Positions 17,659-27,461 are shown, numbered from the stretch's first letter. The stretch: DNA of 64,000 bases from Flavobacteriaceae bacterium 3519-10 (GCA_000023725.1 CP001673.1:2118342-2182341), one strand, 5' to 3'. Translations and numbers: made by a program. Notes: generated from the letters alone by a model not told the origin.

Positions 17659-18318
17659 CTAAAAGCTATACGCGATATTCCAGGAAAAACCCATATTGAA
17701 CTTCGACGAACTCTTGCCAAATCCCGGGACAATCATTGGCTGAATCTCTTCTTGGGTAGAAGAGTACAGCAGGTATTTTGGCTGCATATTGACGTCAATG
17801 TAAAAAGGTGAATCGAAAAGCTGCACGCGACCGCCCACCGTACCTTCAAGCCACGCCGAACTTTGGGAAGATGCGGGAAATGCTGCCGAGGTATCACTGC
17901 CACCGAACCCACGAACGGGAACCGCGAAATATTCCTGACTGTAGAATGAAGCTGCGGCCTTGGCTCCCGCATAGAAACCGTTCAGGTGATTTTCCTTATC
18001 CTGGGCAAGCATATAAAACGCTCCCAACTTAATAAAAGGTCCATTGGCAGTTGCATCGTAGCCGTTCTTCCGGTAAATATTTTTCTCAAACCCTGCATCG
18101 GCCACAGCGTGGATATTCCGTGAAATACGTGAAGACACAAAACCCTGAAACAGCTTTCGGTCCGAAAAAACCGATGTTCCGGCATTCAGCAGATCGATAC
18201 CCACCATAAAATTAGGCTGATATTTCCATTTTGCCTGCAGCGTGTCCGGTGGTTGCTGGGCACACAAAACAGCGGCTAAACAACTAAAAAAGAAGGAAAA
18301 AGTGAGTCTTGGATTCAT
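17659..18318 (-). CDS. DUF6048-like outer-membrane protein
   Basis: The product is about 219 residues long if started at the ATG at 18318, where a clean signal peptide begins (MNPRLTFSFFFSCLAAVLCAQ); an ATG 42 nt upstream would add a charged extension and is less likely. The mature part is beta-rich with alternating hydrophobic strands and ends FNMGFSWNIAYSF, with a terminal aromatic as in outer-membrane barrels. The sequence and the neighbours (DUF6452 lipoprotein, rlmD) match the flavobacterial DUF6048 context as I recall it. The start overlaps the end of the DUF6452 gene by 35 nt, implying translational coupling. Function unknown. Confidence 0.75.
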   Translation of the reverse strand: MNPRLTFSFFFSCLAAVLCAQQPPDTLQAKWKYQPNFMVGIDLLNAGTSVFSDRKLFQGFVSSRISRNIHAVADAGFEKNIYRKNGYDATANGPFIKLGAFYMLAQDKENHLNGFYAGAKAAASFYSQEYFAVPVRGFGGSDTSAAFPASSQSSAWLEGTVGGRVQLFDSPFYIDVNMQPKYLLYSSTQEEIQPMIVPGFGKSSSKFNMGFSWNIAYSF

Positions 18319-18763
18319 CGGTGATCTGGGTTTGGTTCTGTTCGAGACCGGTAACTTCATTTACAACTTCTACCGTGCCGATAACATTTTCGTACACTTT
18401 TCTGATGCCGCACGCTGGCGAAACATATTCGGATTTCGTGGTGTAATTCAGCTGGATTTCTGAGGGTACCGAGGTGCGCGACAATCCTACAAAAATTCTG
18501 GTAACAGGTACATCGTCCACGCGCAGCGGAATAAACACCGAATCCGTCTTCTGCCGTGCTGCAATTACCGGCACCTGGCCATTTCCGTAATCTACATTCA
18601 CAAACAGCGAATCAAGCGTCTTAAGCTTTCCGCTGGACTGCGTTTTAAACTTGAGTTTCATCCGCGGGGTGGCTTCCCCACTTAGGCATATATCATCATC
18701 GCTGCCGCATGAAAAAAGCGAAAGCAGAAATACGGACAGCAAGAGAAAGCGCAGGATTTTCAT
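18284..18763 (-). CDS. DUF6452-like lipoprotein
   Basis: The product is 159 residues if started at the second ATG (MKILRFLLL), which gives a standard SPII signal with lipobox LFSC; a start two codons upstream is also possible. The mature protein holds GSDDDICLSGEATPRMKLKF, then a beta-sandwich-like region with VDYGNGQ and DVPVTRIFVGLSR. This matches the DUF6452 family, which I recall as a partner of DUF6048. It sits 6-12 nt after rlmD and overlaps DUF6048 by 35 nt, so the three genes are probably one transcript. Confidence 0.75.
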   Translation of the reverse strand: MKILRFLLLSVFLLSLFSCGSDDDICLSGEATPRMKLKFKTQSSGKLKTLDSLFVNVDYGNGQVPVIAARQKTDSVFIPLRVDDVPVTRIFVGLSRTSVPSEIQLNYTTKSEYVSPACGIRKVYENVIGTVEVVNEVTGLEQNQTQITDESKTHFFLLF

Positions 18764-18775
18764 ACACAAATTTAC

Positions 18776-20185
18776 CTAAATCTTTACTAAAAGTGCGATA
18801 TTTTCGACATGGTGAGTCTGCGGAAACATATCCACGGGTAAAATCTTAACCAGACGGTAATGATCCTTCATCAACGCCATATCGCGCGCCTGGGTGGCCG
18901 AATTACAACTTACATAAACGATTTTTTCGGGTGCGAGTTTCAGGATCTGTTCCACCACTTTCTGGTGCATACCATCTCTCGGCGGGTCAGTAATCAGAAC
19001 ATCGGCTTTAGGATGATTGGCTAAAAATTCATCGTTGAAGATGTCTTTCATGTCGCCACAATAGAATGTGCAGTTATCAAGTCCGTTCAGTTTGGCGTGT
19101 TCTTTAGCCGCGTTGATAGCTTCCTGCACCGACTCGATCCCAATAACCTTTTTGGCATTTTTCGCGACATACTGTGCAATTGTGCCCGTACCGGTATAAA
19201 GATCGTAAACCACCTCATCACCTTTAAGATCTGCAAATTCAAGGGTTTTTCTGTACAGTTGCAGAGCCTGTTTATAGTTGGTTTGGAAAAAAGATTTTGG
19301 ACCTATTTTAAACTGAAGACCATCCATTTCTTCCATCAGGAAGCCTTCGCCAAAATACGTCACCACGTGCTGATCGTAGATCGAATCGTTCTGTTTGGAA
19401 TTGATGCAGTAAACCAAAGATTTAATCTGTGGGAATTCTTTAAGTAAAAAATCAAAAAGTTTTACGCGGTTTTCCTGTTCATCGCGAAAAAGCTGAAATA
19501 GAACCATCCACTCACCTTTTGAATTCTGGCGCAGCATCAATGTCCGTAAAAAACCTTCCTGATTTCTCACGTCGAAAAATTCAAGTCCGTTTGCAACCGC
19601 ATACTGATTAACGGCTAAGCGGATATAATTAGAAGGATCTTCCTGAAGCCAGCATTCCTTTAAGTCCAGAATTTTGCTCCACATGCCCGGAATATGAAAG
19701 CCCAATGCATTCCGGTTGCCAAAATTCTCTTCGGAGCTTATCTCGTACTGCGTCAGCCAGCGCGCATTTGAAAATGAAAACTCCATTTTGTTGCGGTAAA
19801 AATACTGCTCATCACTGCCGAGAATGGGCATGGTTTCAAAATCTTCGAAACCGCCAATACGTTTGATATGATTAAATACTTCGTCCTGCTTAATATCGAG
19901 TTGTTTTTCGTAAGACAGATTCTGCCATTTGCAGCCGCCGCACACGCCGAAATGCACACATTTCGGTTCTACACGATGCGGTGAGCGCTCCACGATTTCT
20001 ATCGCTTCAGCTTCGAAATAATTTGATTTCGACTTTTTTACGCGTGCATGCACAGTATCGCCGGGCACCGCGCCCGACACCAACACGGTTTTGCCTTCGT
20101 TGGTTTTGCCTATTGCCACGCCTTTAGAGCCGGCCGATACAAGCTGTATATTTTCTAAAACAATGTTCTTTTTGGACTTTCGCAT
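18776..20185 (-). CDS. rlmD: 23S rRNA (uracil(1939)-C5)-methyltransferase RlmD/RumA family
   Basis: SAM-dependent methyltransferase forming m5U in 23S rRNA. The 469-residue layout is an N-terminal TRAM domain (~1-70), an iron-sulfur cluster motif with C76, C82 and C85 (CVHFGVCGGC) and a later cysteine in LKECWLQED, a central RNA-binding domain, then the Rossmann domain with VYDLYTGTGTIAQYVA, DPPRDGMH and the catalytic/release pair VYVSCNSATQARD. It is first in a likely transcript with the DUF6452 and DUF6048 envelope genes, a curious pairing of an rRNA enzyme with envelope proteins. A -7 element lies upstream. Confidence 0.93.
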   Translation of the reverse strand: MRKSKKNIVLENIQLVSAGSKGVAIGKTNEGKTVLVSGAVPGDTVHARVKKSKSNYFEAEAIEIVERSPHRVEPKCVHFGVCGGCKWQNLSYEKQLDIKQDEVFNHIKRIGGFEDFETMPILGSDEQYFYRNKMEFSFSNARWLTQYEISSEENFGNRNALGFHIPGMWSKILDLKECWLQEDPSNYIRLAVNQYAVANGLEFFDVRNQEGFLRTLMLRQNSKGEWMVLFQLFRDEQENRVKLFDFLLKEFPQIKSLVYCINSKQNDSIYDQHVVTYFGEGFLMEEMDGLQFKIGPKSFFQTNYKQALQLYRKTLEFADLKGDEVVYDLYTGTGTIAQYVAKNAKKVIGIESVQEAINAAKEHAKLNGLDNCTFYCGDMKDIFNDEFLANHPKADVLITDPPRDGMHQKVVEQILKLAPEKIVYVSCNSATQARDMALMKDHYRLVKILPVDMFPQTHHVENIALLVKI

Positions 20186-20203
20186 CTATAAATTTAATGA
20201 GAG

Positions 20204-20211
20204 CAAAAGTA
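20204..20211 (-). promoter_or_regulatory. -7 element before rlmD
   Basis: It reads TACTTTTG on the minus strand, 18 nt upstream of the rlmD ATG. Confidence 0.5.
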
Positions 20212-20305
20212 AAGGTTTTAAAATAAAAAATATGGTAAGAATTCCGCGCCGACATTAATTACTGAAATGATTTTGCCTTTTTAAGATTCAAATATTTCAA
20301 AAAAA

Positions 20306-20332
20306 ATTCCTGCCAGAAAATCCGGCAGGAAT
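20306..20332 (-). terminator. Terminator after the thioredoxin-fold lipoprotein
   Basis: A 9-bp stem ATTCCTGCC/GGCAGGAAT with a 9-nt loop is followed on the minus strand by a run of T. It begins ~25 nt after the stop at 20358. Confidence 0.85.
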
Positions 20333-20357
20333 ATTATTTAAAGTTTCAGAACCAATT

Positions 20358-21869
20358 TTATGGCGCAGTCTGCGGTTGCATTTCCTGCGGCGGTGCCAAT
20401 AAATCATTCTGCAGCTGAACTTCAGGCTGAACCGTTGGCGCTTTTAAACCCGAAATTTTATCTAAAGCCGTCACGATTTCAGGGTCTCCAAGGTTGTAGA
20501 AAAACCTGCTGGCTACCTTGCCGTCTTTATCCAGGATGATGAATGATGGCATCTTGAACCCGTAGATTCCGTAATCTTTGGCAACAGCGGAACTCATGCC
20601 GCCTTCACCGTAAACATTGGCACCCTGGATGCCTTTCAGCATCGCATTGCTGGTTTTGGTGAACTGCTTTTTGGTATCGTCAAGATTTACGAAAGTGAAA
20701 TCTACTTTCGATTTGTAGAAATTTACCACTTCACGCAACACAGGAACCGTTCCTTCAGAAATATAAGGATTCCACGATGCATAGAACATTACTAAAGTCG
20801 GTTTTCCTTTTCCACCTGTTAAGTTGGCGGCAGAACCGTCCTGCTTGATCAGTTTGGATGCTGGCGCAGCTTCGCCCATTTTCGGGCCGGCAATAACGAA
20901 CTGTACTTTTTCGATGTCTTTTCTGATGTCGGCATCTTTAATTTTATCCTGAACCAGTTTGTTTATTTTACCCACATTTTCTGCGGTCATACCCGGTGCG
21001 ATATCGCTGCTGGACAATACGAAAGCCAAAAGATAATCTTTGGTAAGTTGTGGCATCTCTTTTTTGGTATCTAGGAATTTAGCAAAAACTTCCGACGAAA
21101 GTGCGCCCGGAGCCGGAGCTTGCGCTGTGGCAAACTTCTGGAATTCGGGGCTCAGTTTACTTAACAGATAATTGCGGTAAATCGGTTGGGTGCGTAGCAT
21201 GCGCTTTTCATCCTGTACCAGATTCTTTTCGGTGTCTATAAAGTTTTTCGATGGTTTATAGGAAGGATTCTGCGTTGCCTGCGGGTGATTCGCTTCGTAT
21301 TGGCTCATTAAACTTAAAACACTTGCATTAAGCTCATCTTTTTTCCAGTTAACCACCTCTTTATCAGCTGATGTTTTATCGGCAGCCGCATCGATGCTTT
21401 TTTCAAGATCAGCACGCAGTTTTTCAGCAGCTTTAAGGAACTCAGGTTCTTTTTTGGTTACCAGTTCACCTACGTTTATGTTTGAGGCATAGCCCTGAAT
21501 AAATTTCTGAACTTCAAGCAGGAAATCGTTGTTGTTTTTAGCGTCGCCCGTGATGGTAAACTGCTGTGGGAAATTCGCGGCCTGACCGGAAATGTTCAGT
21601 TCCTGTCCACCTTTAAGATAAATCATTGCGGTTTTACCGGCGTAGGTCATGATGTACATCCCGTTCTTCGGCGCTTCGAAACTTCCGGAAAAACTTCCTT
21701 TGCTGTCTACACCTAAATTAACCAACGGCAGCGTGGCAACGCCTGAAGCTTCAATAAACTCAATTCTTTCGAGTGGCGAACCGCCAGCAAAATTACCTTT
21801 TACTTCAACTTTCTTTGAACATGACATTGCGGTGATTGCCACAAACAGCATTAAAAAAAATTTATTCAT
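20358..21869 (-). CDS. Thioredoxin-fold (TlpA-like) lipoprotein lacking the CXXC active site
   Basis: The 503-residue protein is a lipoprotein (lipobox AMSC, C17). Residues ~25-115 resemble the DUF4369-type N-terminal beta domain common in Bacteroidota TlpA proteins. A helical middle region follows. The C-terminal thioredoxin-like domain (~330-475) has MGEAAPASKL, PTLVMFYASWNPYI and the cis-proline loop KMPSFIILDKDGKV (P441). Where active members have WCxxC, this has W366-N367-P368-Y369-I370, and the whole protein has no cysteine besides C17. It therefore cannot do dithiol chemistry; a binding or chaperone role is inferred. A Pro/Gln-rich tail ends the protein. It is monocistronic. Confidence 0.88.
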   Translation of the reverse strand: MNKFFLMLFVAITAMSCSKKVEVKGNFAGGSPLERIEFIEASGVATLPLVNLGVDSKGSFSGSFEAPKNGMYIMTYAGKTAMIYLKGGQELNISGQAANFPQQFTITGDAKNNNDFLLEVQKFIQGYASNINVGELVTKKEPEFLKAAEKLRADLEKSIDAAADKTSADKEVVNWKKDELNASVLSLMSQYEANHPQATQNPSYKPSKNFIDTEKNLVQDEKRMLRTQPIYRNYLLSKLSPEFQKFATAQAPAPGALSSEVFAKFLDTKKEMPQLTKDYLLAFVLSSSDIAPGMTAENVGKINKLVQDKIKDADIRKDIEKVQFVIAGPKMGEAAPASKLIKQDGSAANLTGGKGKPTLVMFYASWNPYISEGTVPVLREVVNFYKSKVDFTFVNLDDTKKQFTKTSNAMLKGIQGANVYGEGGMSSAVAKDYGIYGFKMPSFIILDKDGKVASRFFYNLGDPEIVTALDKISGLKAPTVQPEVQLQNDLLAPPQEMQPQTAP

Positions 21870-21890
21870 TATTTGATTTTAAAATTTGAA

Positions 21891-21923
21891 CAAAAATAAG
21901 CTATTTGTAAGCGTCTTTGGAAA
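21891..21923 (-). promoter_or_regulatory. Promoter of the thioredoxin-fold lipoprotein
   Basis: On the minus strand TTTC (21920-21923), 21 nt, then TATTTTTG (21891-21898), 21 nt before the ATG. Confidence 0.65.
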
Positions 21924-21956
21924 CTTTGAAACACATTTTGTAAAAGTTTAACAAAG

Positions 21957-21988
21957 AAAAAACCGCAATCTGTTCGAAAGCGGTTTTT
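21957..21988 (-). terminator. Terminator after sdhB
   Basis: AAAACCGC/GCGGTTTT arms (21959-21966 and 21980-21987) flank a 13-nt loop, with T-runs on both strands. It sits just beyond the sdhB stop, ending the sdhCAB transcript. Confidence 0.8.
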
Positions 21989-22008
21989 AAAAATATTGTG
22001 ATGGAAGA

Positions 22009-22776
22009 TTATCCTCTGTCCAGGTTCGCCGACATAAATTCACGGTTCATCCTTGCGATGTTTTCAAGTGAAATTCCTTTCGGACACTCAACTTCACAGG
22101 CACCGATGTTCGAGCAGTTTCCGAATCCTTCTTCATCCATGGCTTTCACCATATTCAGCACTCTACGTTTAGCTTCCACCCTACCTTGCGGCAACAATGC
22201 GTACTGCGAAACTTTCGCGCCCACAAACAGCATTGCAGAACCGTTCTTACATGTTGCAACGCAGGCTCCGCACGAGATACATGCAGCTGCATCCATCGCC
22301 TTATCGGCATCTTCTTTAGGCACCAGAATAGCGTTTGCGTCGAGCGTGTTTCCCGAAGTGTTTACAGAGATGAAACCTCCGGCAGCCATAATCCGTTCAA
22401 ATGCACTTCTGTCTACCACTAAATCCTTAATCACCGGGAAAGCGGCGCTTCTCCACGGCTCGATATGGATCGTTTCGCCATCCTTGAACATCCGCATATG
22501 CAGCTGACAGGTGGTGATGCCGGTATCAGGTCCGTGTGCGCGGCCGTTGATGTAGAGCGAGCACATCCCGCAGATTCCCTCGCGGCAATCGTGATCGAAA
22601 GCAATGGGTTCTATTCCGTCGTTGATCAGGTTTTCGTTGAGCATGTCGAGCATCTCAAGGAAAGAAGAATCGGTAGAAACGTCGGAAATTTTATAGGTTT
22701 CGAACTGCCCTTTTGATTTATTGTTTTTCTGTCTCCAAATTTTCAGAGTCAGGTTTAATCCTTTTTTTGCACTCAT
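22009..22776 (-). CDS. sdhB: Succinate dehydrogenase/fumarate reductase iron-sulfur subunit
   Basis: The 255-residue subunit passes electrons from FAD to the quinone site. The plant-type [2Fe-2S] motif is [16 protein letters not shown] with a later C in ITTCQLHMR. The ferredoxin-type clusters use [14 protein letters not shown] and [14 protein letters not shown], which supply the [4Fe-4S] and [3Fe-4S] ligands. It is last in sdhC-sdhA-sdhB, 23 nt after sdhA, and a terminator follows. With a single membrane subunit this is the Bacteroidota type-B complex, working in the TCA cycle and respiratory chain at the inner membrane. Confidence 0.96.
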   Translation of the reverse strand: MSAKKGLNLTLKIWRQKNNKSKGQFETYKISDVSTDSSFLEMLDMLNENLINDGIEPIAFDHDCREGICGMCSLYINGRAHGPDTGITTCQLHMRMFKDGETIHIEPWRSAAFPVIKDLVVDRSAFERIMAAGGFISVNTSGNTLDANAILVPKEDADKAMDAAACISCGACVATCKNGSAMLFVGAKVSQYALLPQGRVEAKRRVLNMVKAMDEEGFGNCSNIGACEVECPKGISLENIARMNREFMSANLDRG

Positions 22777-22799
22777 TTTTATAATTTCTAGTTTGGAGA

Positions 22800-24812
22800 T
22801 TATTTATAACTTCTGGTTTTCACTTCGATGTTTTCGTACACCAGATCTTCTTTGTGCAACGTCTCCTGGTTAATGTCGCTTCCCTGATATTCCCAGGCGG
22901 CCACATATTTAAAGTTTTCGTCATCTCTTTCAGCTTCTCCCTCCGGAGTTGAATGATCCCAGCGGAAATGTCCGCCGCACGACTCTTCTCTTTTCAGTGC
23001 GTCAATCGCCATAAGCTGGCCCAATTCAAGAAAATCTGCTACACGGATGGCTTTTTCGAGCTCCATATTCATTTCTTCATTGGTTCCGGGTACCTTCACA
23101 TCTCTCCAGAATTCTTCGCGGATCTCTTCGATTTCCTTGATGGCTTCTTTCAGACCTTCAGGCGTACGTCCCATCCCTACTTTGTTCCACATCACGAGTC
23201 CTAACTTCTTGTGGAAATAATCAACCGAATGTTTACCTTTATTATTGATCAGGTGATTAATCTGATCGCGCACATCTTTCTCAGCGGCATCAAAAGCAGG
23301 CGAATCGGTAGGAATTGTTCCGGTGCGGATATCGGACGAAAGATAATCTGCGATGGTGTAAGGAAGTACAAAATATCCGTCCGCAAGTCCCTGCATCAGC
23401 GCAGACGCGCCAAGGCGGTTAGCACCGTGATCGGAGAAATTAGCTTCACCCAAAACGAAACATCCCGGGATTGTTGACTGCAGATTGTAATCAACCCAAA
23501 CGCCACCCATCGTATAATGCACCGCCGGATAAATCTTCATCGGCGTTACGTAAGGATTATCAGCCGTAATTTTTTCGTACATCACGAATAAATTACCGTA
23601 TTTTTCTTCGATCCATGCCTTACCCAAATCGTAGATGAGTTGTGGTGAAGGATCGTGAATATTCTTTTCAATCGCAGATTCTTTACCTTTCTTCATAATT
23701 TCGGTAGAGAAATCGAGGTAAACACCTTCCATGGTATCGTTATTTTCGATACCGAAACCGGCATCGCATCTTTCCTTAGCAGCTCTTGAAGCTACATCAC
23801 GCGGAACGAGGTTACCAAATGCGGGATATCTTCTTTCAAGGTAATAATCGCGGTTTTCCTCAGCGATGTTTTCAGGTTTGAGTTTGCCTTCGCGAATCGC
23901 CACCGCATCTTCAACATTTTTAGGAACCCAAATTCTGCCTGAATTTCTTAATGATTCTGACATCAGCGTAAGTTTAGACTGCGCCGTGCCGTGCACCGGA
24001 ATACAAGTTGGGTGAATCTGCACAAAACAAGGATTTGCGAAGTAAGCTCCTTTTTTATGAATCTTCCAGGCCGCAGAAACGTTTGATCCCATTGCATTGG
24101 TAGAAAGGAAATACACATTTCCGTAACCACCTGAAGCAATAACCACAGCGTGAGCAGAATGTCTTTCGATTTCGCCGGTAATAAGGTTTCTTGCGATAAT
24201 TCCGCGTGCCTTGCCATCAACGATCACCAGTTCAAGCATTTCGTGACGGTTATACATTTTGATACGGCCTTTACCGATCTGACGGCTCATGGCAGAATAT
24301 GCTCCTAATAAAAGTTGCTGTCCTGTTTGCCCTTTCGCGTAGAAAGTTCTTTTAACCTGAACCCCACCGAAAGAACGGTTATCCAGCTGGCCGCCGTAAT
24401 CTCTTCCGAACGGTACGCCCTGGGCCACACATTGGTCGATAATGTTGGCAGAAACCTCAGCGAGGCGGTAAACATTAGCCTCACGTGCTCGGTAATCTCC
24501 ACCTTTAATGGTATCGTAGAATAATCTGTAGGTTGAATCGCCATCGCCCTGATAATTTTTCGCCGCGTTAATTCCACCCTGCGCAGCGATTGAATGCGCT
24601 CTTCGTGGAGAATCCTGGTAGCAGAATGCTTTCACATTATAGCCCTGCTCTGCAAGTGTTGCAGCTGCTGAACCACCCGCTAAACCCGTACCGACAACGA
24701 TAATATCAATCTTATCGCGGTTGTTTGGTGCTACAAGATTCATGTGGTTTTTATGATTTTCCCATTTCTCCGCCAGCGGGCCGGAAGGGATTTTTGCATC
24801 TAATTTGCTCAT
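22800..24812 (-). CDS. sdhA: Succinate dehydrogenase/fumarate reductase flavoprotein subunit
   Basis: The 670-residue catalytic subunit oxidises succinate to fumarate, or the reverse. It shows an N-terminal dinucleotide fold [21 protein letters not shown] (~37-57) and the covalent-FAD region [16 protein letters not shown], where H73 is the expected flavin-linked histidine. Further signatures are [20 protein letters not shown] and [21 protein letters not shown]. The length is that of the long Bacteroidota/Wolinella-like type. It sits 56 nt after sdhC across an AT-rich heptamer spacer, and 23 nt before sdhB. Confidence 0.96.
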   Translation of the reverse strand: MSKLDAKIPSGPLAEKWENHKNHMNLVAPNNRDKIDIIVVGTGLAGGSAAATLAEQGYNVKAFCYQDSPRRAHSIAAQGGINAAKNYQGDGDSTYRLFYDTIKGGDYRAREANVYRLAEVSANIIDQCVAQGVPFGRDYGGQLDNRSFGGVQVKRTFYAKGQTGQQLLLGAYSAMSRQIGKGRIKMYNRHEMLELVIVDGKARGIIARNLITGEIERHSAHAVVIASGGYGNVYFLSTNAMGSNVSAAWKIHKKGAYFANPCFVQIHPTCIPVHGTAQSKLTLMSESLRNSGRIWVPKNVEDAVAIREGKLKPENIAEENRDYYLERRYPAFGNLVPRDVASRAAKERCDAGFGIENNDTMEGVYLDFSTEIMKKGKESAIEKNIHDPSPQLIYDLGKAWIEEKYGNLFVMYEKITADNPYVTPMKIYPAVHYTMGGVWVDYNLQSTIPGCFVLGEANFSDHGANRLGASALMQGLADGYFVLPYTIADYLSSDIRTGTIPTDSPAFDAAEKDVRDQINHLINNKGKHSVDYFHKKLGLVMWNKVGMGRTPEGLKEAIKEIEEIREEFWRDVKVPGTNEEMNMELEKAIRVADFLELGQLMAIDALKREESCGGHFRWDHSTPEGEAERDDENFKYVAAWEYQGSDINQETLHKEDLVYENIEVKTRSYK

Positions 24813-24813
24813 C

Positions 24814-24869
24814 TTAAATTTTTTAAATTTTAAATCCTAAATTTTAAATTAACCTTTAAAACTTAAATT
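24814..24869. repeat. AT-rich heptamer array in the sdhC-sdhA spacer
   Basis: Eight successive 7-nt units fill the spacer: TTAAATT, TTTTAAA, TTTTAAA, TCCTAAA, TTTTAAA, TTAACCT, TTAAAAC, TTAAATT. The period is kept although the units drift. Confidence 0.55.
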
Positions 24870-25531
24870 TATTGAGTTACATAATGAAATACGGCAATGA
24901 AAATAAACCCGGCAGGAATAAGGATTGAATACCATTTCCCAAACGCCTTGATCGTCGGTGTATATTTTGGATGGCGTGCGCCGATCGACTGAAAAGACGA
25001 CTGGAAGCCATGCGCAAGGTGAAGCCCAAGTAGTACAAATGCCACCACATATAACAGCACGCGCCATACATTTGCAAATCTTTCGTGCAGTTCGCCCCAA
25101 TACCTCATGTTATCGATTTCGTTACGTTCGATATATTTGAAGTTGATTTCATGCCACCAGAAATCGTACATGTGAAGCGCTAAAAACGCCAACACCACGA
25201 GCCCGGAGATCAGCATGTTTCTCGACATCCATGACGAGTTGGCCGAACCGTTATTTACGGCGTATCCCACAGGACGTGCTTTCCGGTTTCTAATTTCGAG
25301 GATAAAGCCCAAAACGAAATGGAAAATTACCGCGAAACCAAGTACAGGCTGCATAATAAACTGAATCAGTGGGTTGTAACCCATAAAATCAGACGCTGTA
25401 TTGAACGCATCAGGACCGAAAACTGAAAGGAAATTCACCGTGAGGTGCATGATAAGGAATATCAGCAAAAACATCGCAGATAATGCCATTGCGTACTTTC
25501 TACCAATCGTAGAACTTGTTAATCCTGCCAT
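24869..25531 (-). CDS. sdhC: Succinate dehydrogenase cytochrome b subunit
   Basis: The 220-residue integral membrane protein has about five helices (near 14-34, 57-77, 105-122, 153-173 and 200-216), the pattern of the single diheme cytochrome b subunit of type-B succinate:quinone oxidoreductases. Histidines in or near helices (H28, H66, H120, H169) are candidates for heme ligation. It anchors SdhAB and holds the quinone site. First gene of sdhCAB; a TAACTTTG -7 element lies upstream. Confidence 0.92.
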   Translation of the reverse strand: MAGLTSSTIGRKYAMALSAMFLLIFLIMHLTVNFLSVFGPDAFNTASDFMGYNPLIQFIMQPVLGFAVIFHFVLGFILEIRNRKARPVGYAVNNGSANSSWMSRNMLISGLVVLAFLALHMYDFWWHEINFKYIERNEIDNMRYWGELHERFANVWRVLLYVVAFVLLGLHLAHGFQSSFQSIGARHPKYTPTIKAFGKWYSILIPAGFIFIAVFHYVTQ

Positions 25532-25556
25532 AATATTGTTTAAATTTGAATTTTTC

Positions 25557-25564
25557 CAAAGTTA
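25557..25564 (-). promoter_or_regulatory. -7 element of the sdhCAB operon
   Basis: It reads TAACTTTG on the minus strand, 25 nt upstream of the sdhC ATG. The -33 region is not convincing. Confidence 0.5.
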
Positions 25565-25682
25565 AAAAATTGTGAAGGTATATGAAGGTGAGAAATGTCA
25601 GTATCAATTAGTTTGTAATCTTTCTAAATAAGATTATCATTCAGTTCAAAGCCCAAAGCCGTATTTCAGTCAAAATACAATG

Positions 25683-27461
25683 TCAAAAATTTTGGATTAA
25701 TTTATAGGTAACACCATTTATCCGTACCTCTTCCACTCCGCGCGGAAGCGTTTTGATTTCGTAATTTTTTGTGCGTCTGGCTGTGAGATAAGGTTCAATA
25801 ATATATTGGGTTATCTTTTCGGAATCTGAGCCATTGATCAGGAAAAATTGAACCCTGTCTTTTTTCTTAACCGAAAGTACGTTTTCCCTGAAATAGCGGT
25901 GAACCAAAACCTCGTCGATCTCATTTGCTTTATAATTCAAAAGCATGCGCAGCGCCACAAAAAGCAGCAGAAAATAGACAATACGCATGGCATTTTTAAT
26001 AGTAAAGCGTAAAATGGCGAACCTTAAAAAATAGATCATTACAAAACTCACGAGCACTTCAGGCATTGACATTGGAATCATCCTGTAAAAGGCAAAACCA
26101 GCAACCGCGAACAGATGAATCATTTCTAAAGCAGCACTGACGAAAGAATCATAAATAAGATTCAACAATTTAAACTCAAGCGAAAAGGCGGTCAGAACCG
26201 TCATCAAAAGCGAGAAAATAATCAGCACCTCCGAAAACGGAATTACAATCAAATTGGCCAAAATGGAAATGAAAGAATACTGGTGAAAATAAAAAAGCAC
26301 CAGCGGAAGCGTTACGATCTGTGCAGCAACACTCACCGAAACCACATTCACGAGGAAGTTCTGGAAATTGTTCTTAGGCCGTGGCAGATAGTTCAGAATC
26401 GGCTGGTTAAGCCAGAAAATACCGAACACCGCAAGAAAACTTAACTGAAAGCCGACATCGTAGAACTGGTGCGTGTCGGCGATCAGAATAATAAAGGCTG
26501 CAACAGCCATCGCATGCAGCAAATCTGGTTTGCGCTGCAGCAAAATGTAAATATAATAGGCCGAAATCATTATACAGCTTCTTACCACCGAACTTCCGTA
26601 GCCGATAAACACAGCGAAAGCCCAAATAAGAGCCAAAGAAATTACGATTTTAAAATTTCTGAGTTTGGGCGGAAAAATTCGGTTTAAAAACAACAGGATA
26701 AGCCAGAAAATAATCGCCATATGCGAGCCTGAAATCGCCAGAATATGCATCAAACCTGATTTACTGAAGTCCTGCACTGTACCCGAATCCATTTCGGTGC
26801 GGTCTGCCAGGATGATCCCTTTGGTGAACTCGCGGGTTCTGCGGCTTAAACCGGACTCATCAATTTTCTTTAAAATTTCAAGTCGTTTCTGCCTGATCTT
26901 TTCAGAAAACGAAACATCCTTCCGAGTTCCGGTCGCGAAAGAACCCCCGAGATAAGACTGAAAATAAATATTCTTCCGCGCGAGATATTTACCGTAATCA
27001 AACTGAAAATCGCTGTACGCTTTCTGCAGCCTGTTGATGTAAAGAGACGCTTTGTAGTAATGCAGAAAATCAAGTTCAGGCTCTTCTCTGGGCACCGAAA
27101 GTACACTTAAAAAAAACTGGTCTCCCTTCCAGGCGCTAATTTCATAACGCCGGTTTTTCTCATTCGAATTCAGTTTCCTGTTGATTTTAAATACAACATT
27201 CTGGCTTCCGGCGATATCGGGAAGTTGCGGAATCCTGTTGTTTAAAGAATGCGCAAATATCCCGAGCGAAACGAACAGAAATAATAACGGTATATGCCTG
27301 AAGCGGCGGAGGTGAAAATTATTTACAAAATACAGCGCAAGCATTAAAAAGCCCACAACCAGAAGTAAGCGGACAGAACTTGTTTTGAGCAGAAGATAAT
27401 CCTGCAAAACAATTCCGATGATAAAACTTACGCAAAGGATGAGTACAGGTTGTTTTTGCAA
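25683..27461 (-). CDS. ComEC/Rec2-family DNA uptake channel protein
   Basis: The 592-residue polytopic protein has an N-terminal block of short membrane helices with a soluble DUF4131-like/OB region (~30-190), then the Competence domain: SGLMHILAISGSHMAIIFWL, YGSSVVRSCIMISAYY, YDVGFQLSFLAVFGIFWL and ILANLIVIPFSE. These are hallmark ComEC/Rec2 motifs for import of single-stranded DNA across the inner membrane. It lacks the C-terminal metallo-beta-lactamase domain of Bacillus ComEC, as is usual in Flavobacteriia; a ~100-residue soluble tail takes its place. It lies 51 nt downstream of lpxB on the same strand. Confidence 0.9.
   Translation of the reverse strand: MQKQPVLILCVSFIIGIVLQDYLLLKTSSVRLLLVVGFLMLALYFVNNFHLRRFRHIPLLFLFVSLGIFAHSLNNRIPQLPDIAGSQNVVFKINRKLNSNEKNRRYEISAWKGDQFFLSVLSVPREEPELDFLHYYKASLYINRLQKAYSDFQFDYGKYLARKNIYFQSYLGGSFATGTRKDVSFSEKIRQKRLEILKKIDESGLSRRTREFTKGIILADRTEMDSGTVQDFSKSGLMHILAISGSHMAIIFWLILLFLNRIFPPKLRNFKIVISLALIWAFAVFIGYGSSVVRSCIMISAYYIYILLQRKPDLLHAMAVAAFIILIADTHQFYDVGFQLSFLAVFGIFWLNQPILNYLPRPKNNFQNFLVNVVSVSVAAQIVTLPLVLFYFHQYSFISILANLIVIPFSEVLIIFSLLMTVLTAFSLEFKLLNLIYDSFVSAALEMIHLFAVAGFAFYRMIPMSMPEVLVSFVMIYFLRFAILRFTIKNAMRIVYFLLLFVALRMLLNYKANEIDEVLVHRYFRENVLSVKKKDRVQFFLINGSDSEKITQYIIEPYLTARRTKNYEIKTLPRGVEEVRINGVTYKLIQNF

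Noticed and set aside
25683-27461. Truncation of ComEC because the metallo-beta-lactamase domain is missing
   Set aside because: As I know the family, flavobacterial members commonly end after the Competence domain with a short soluble tail; the frame is intact.
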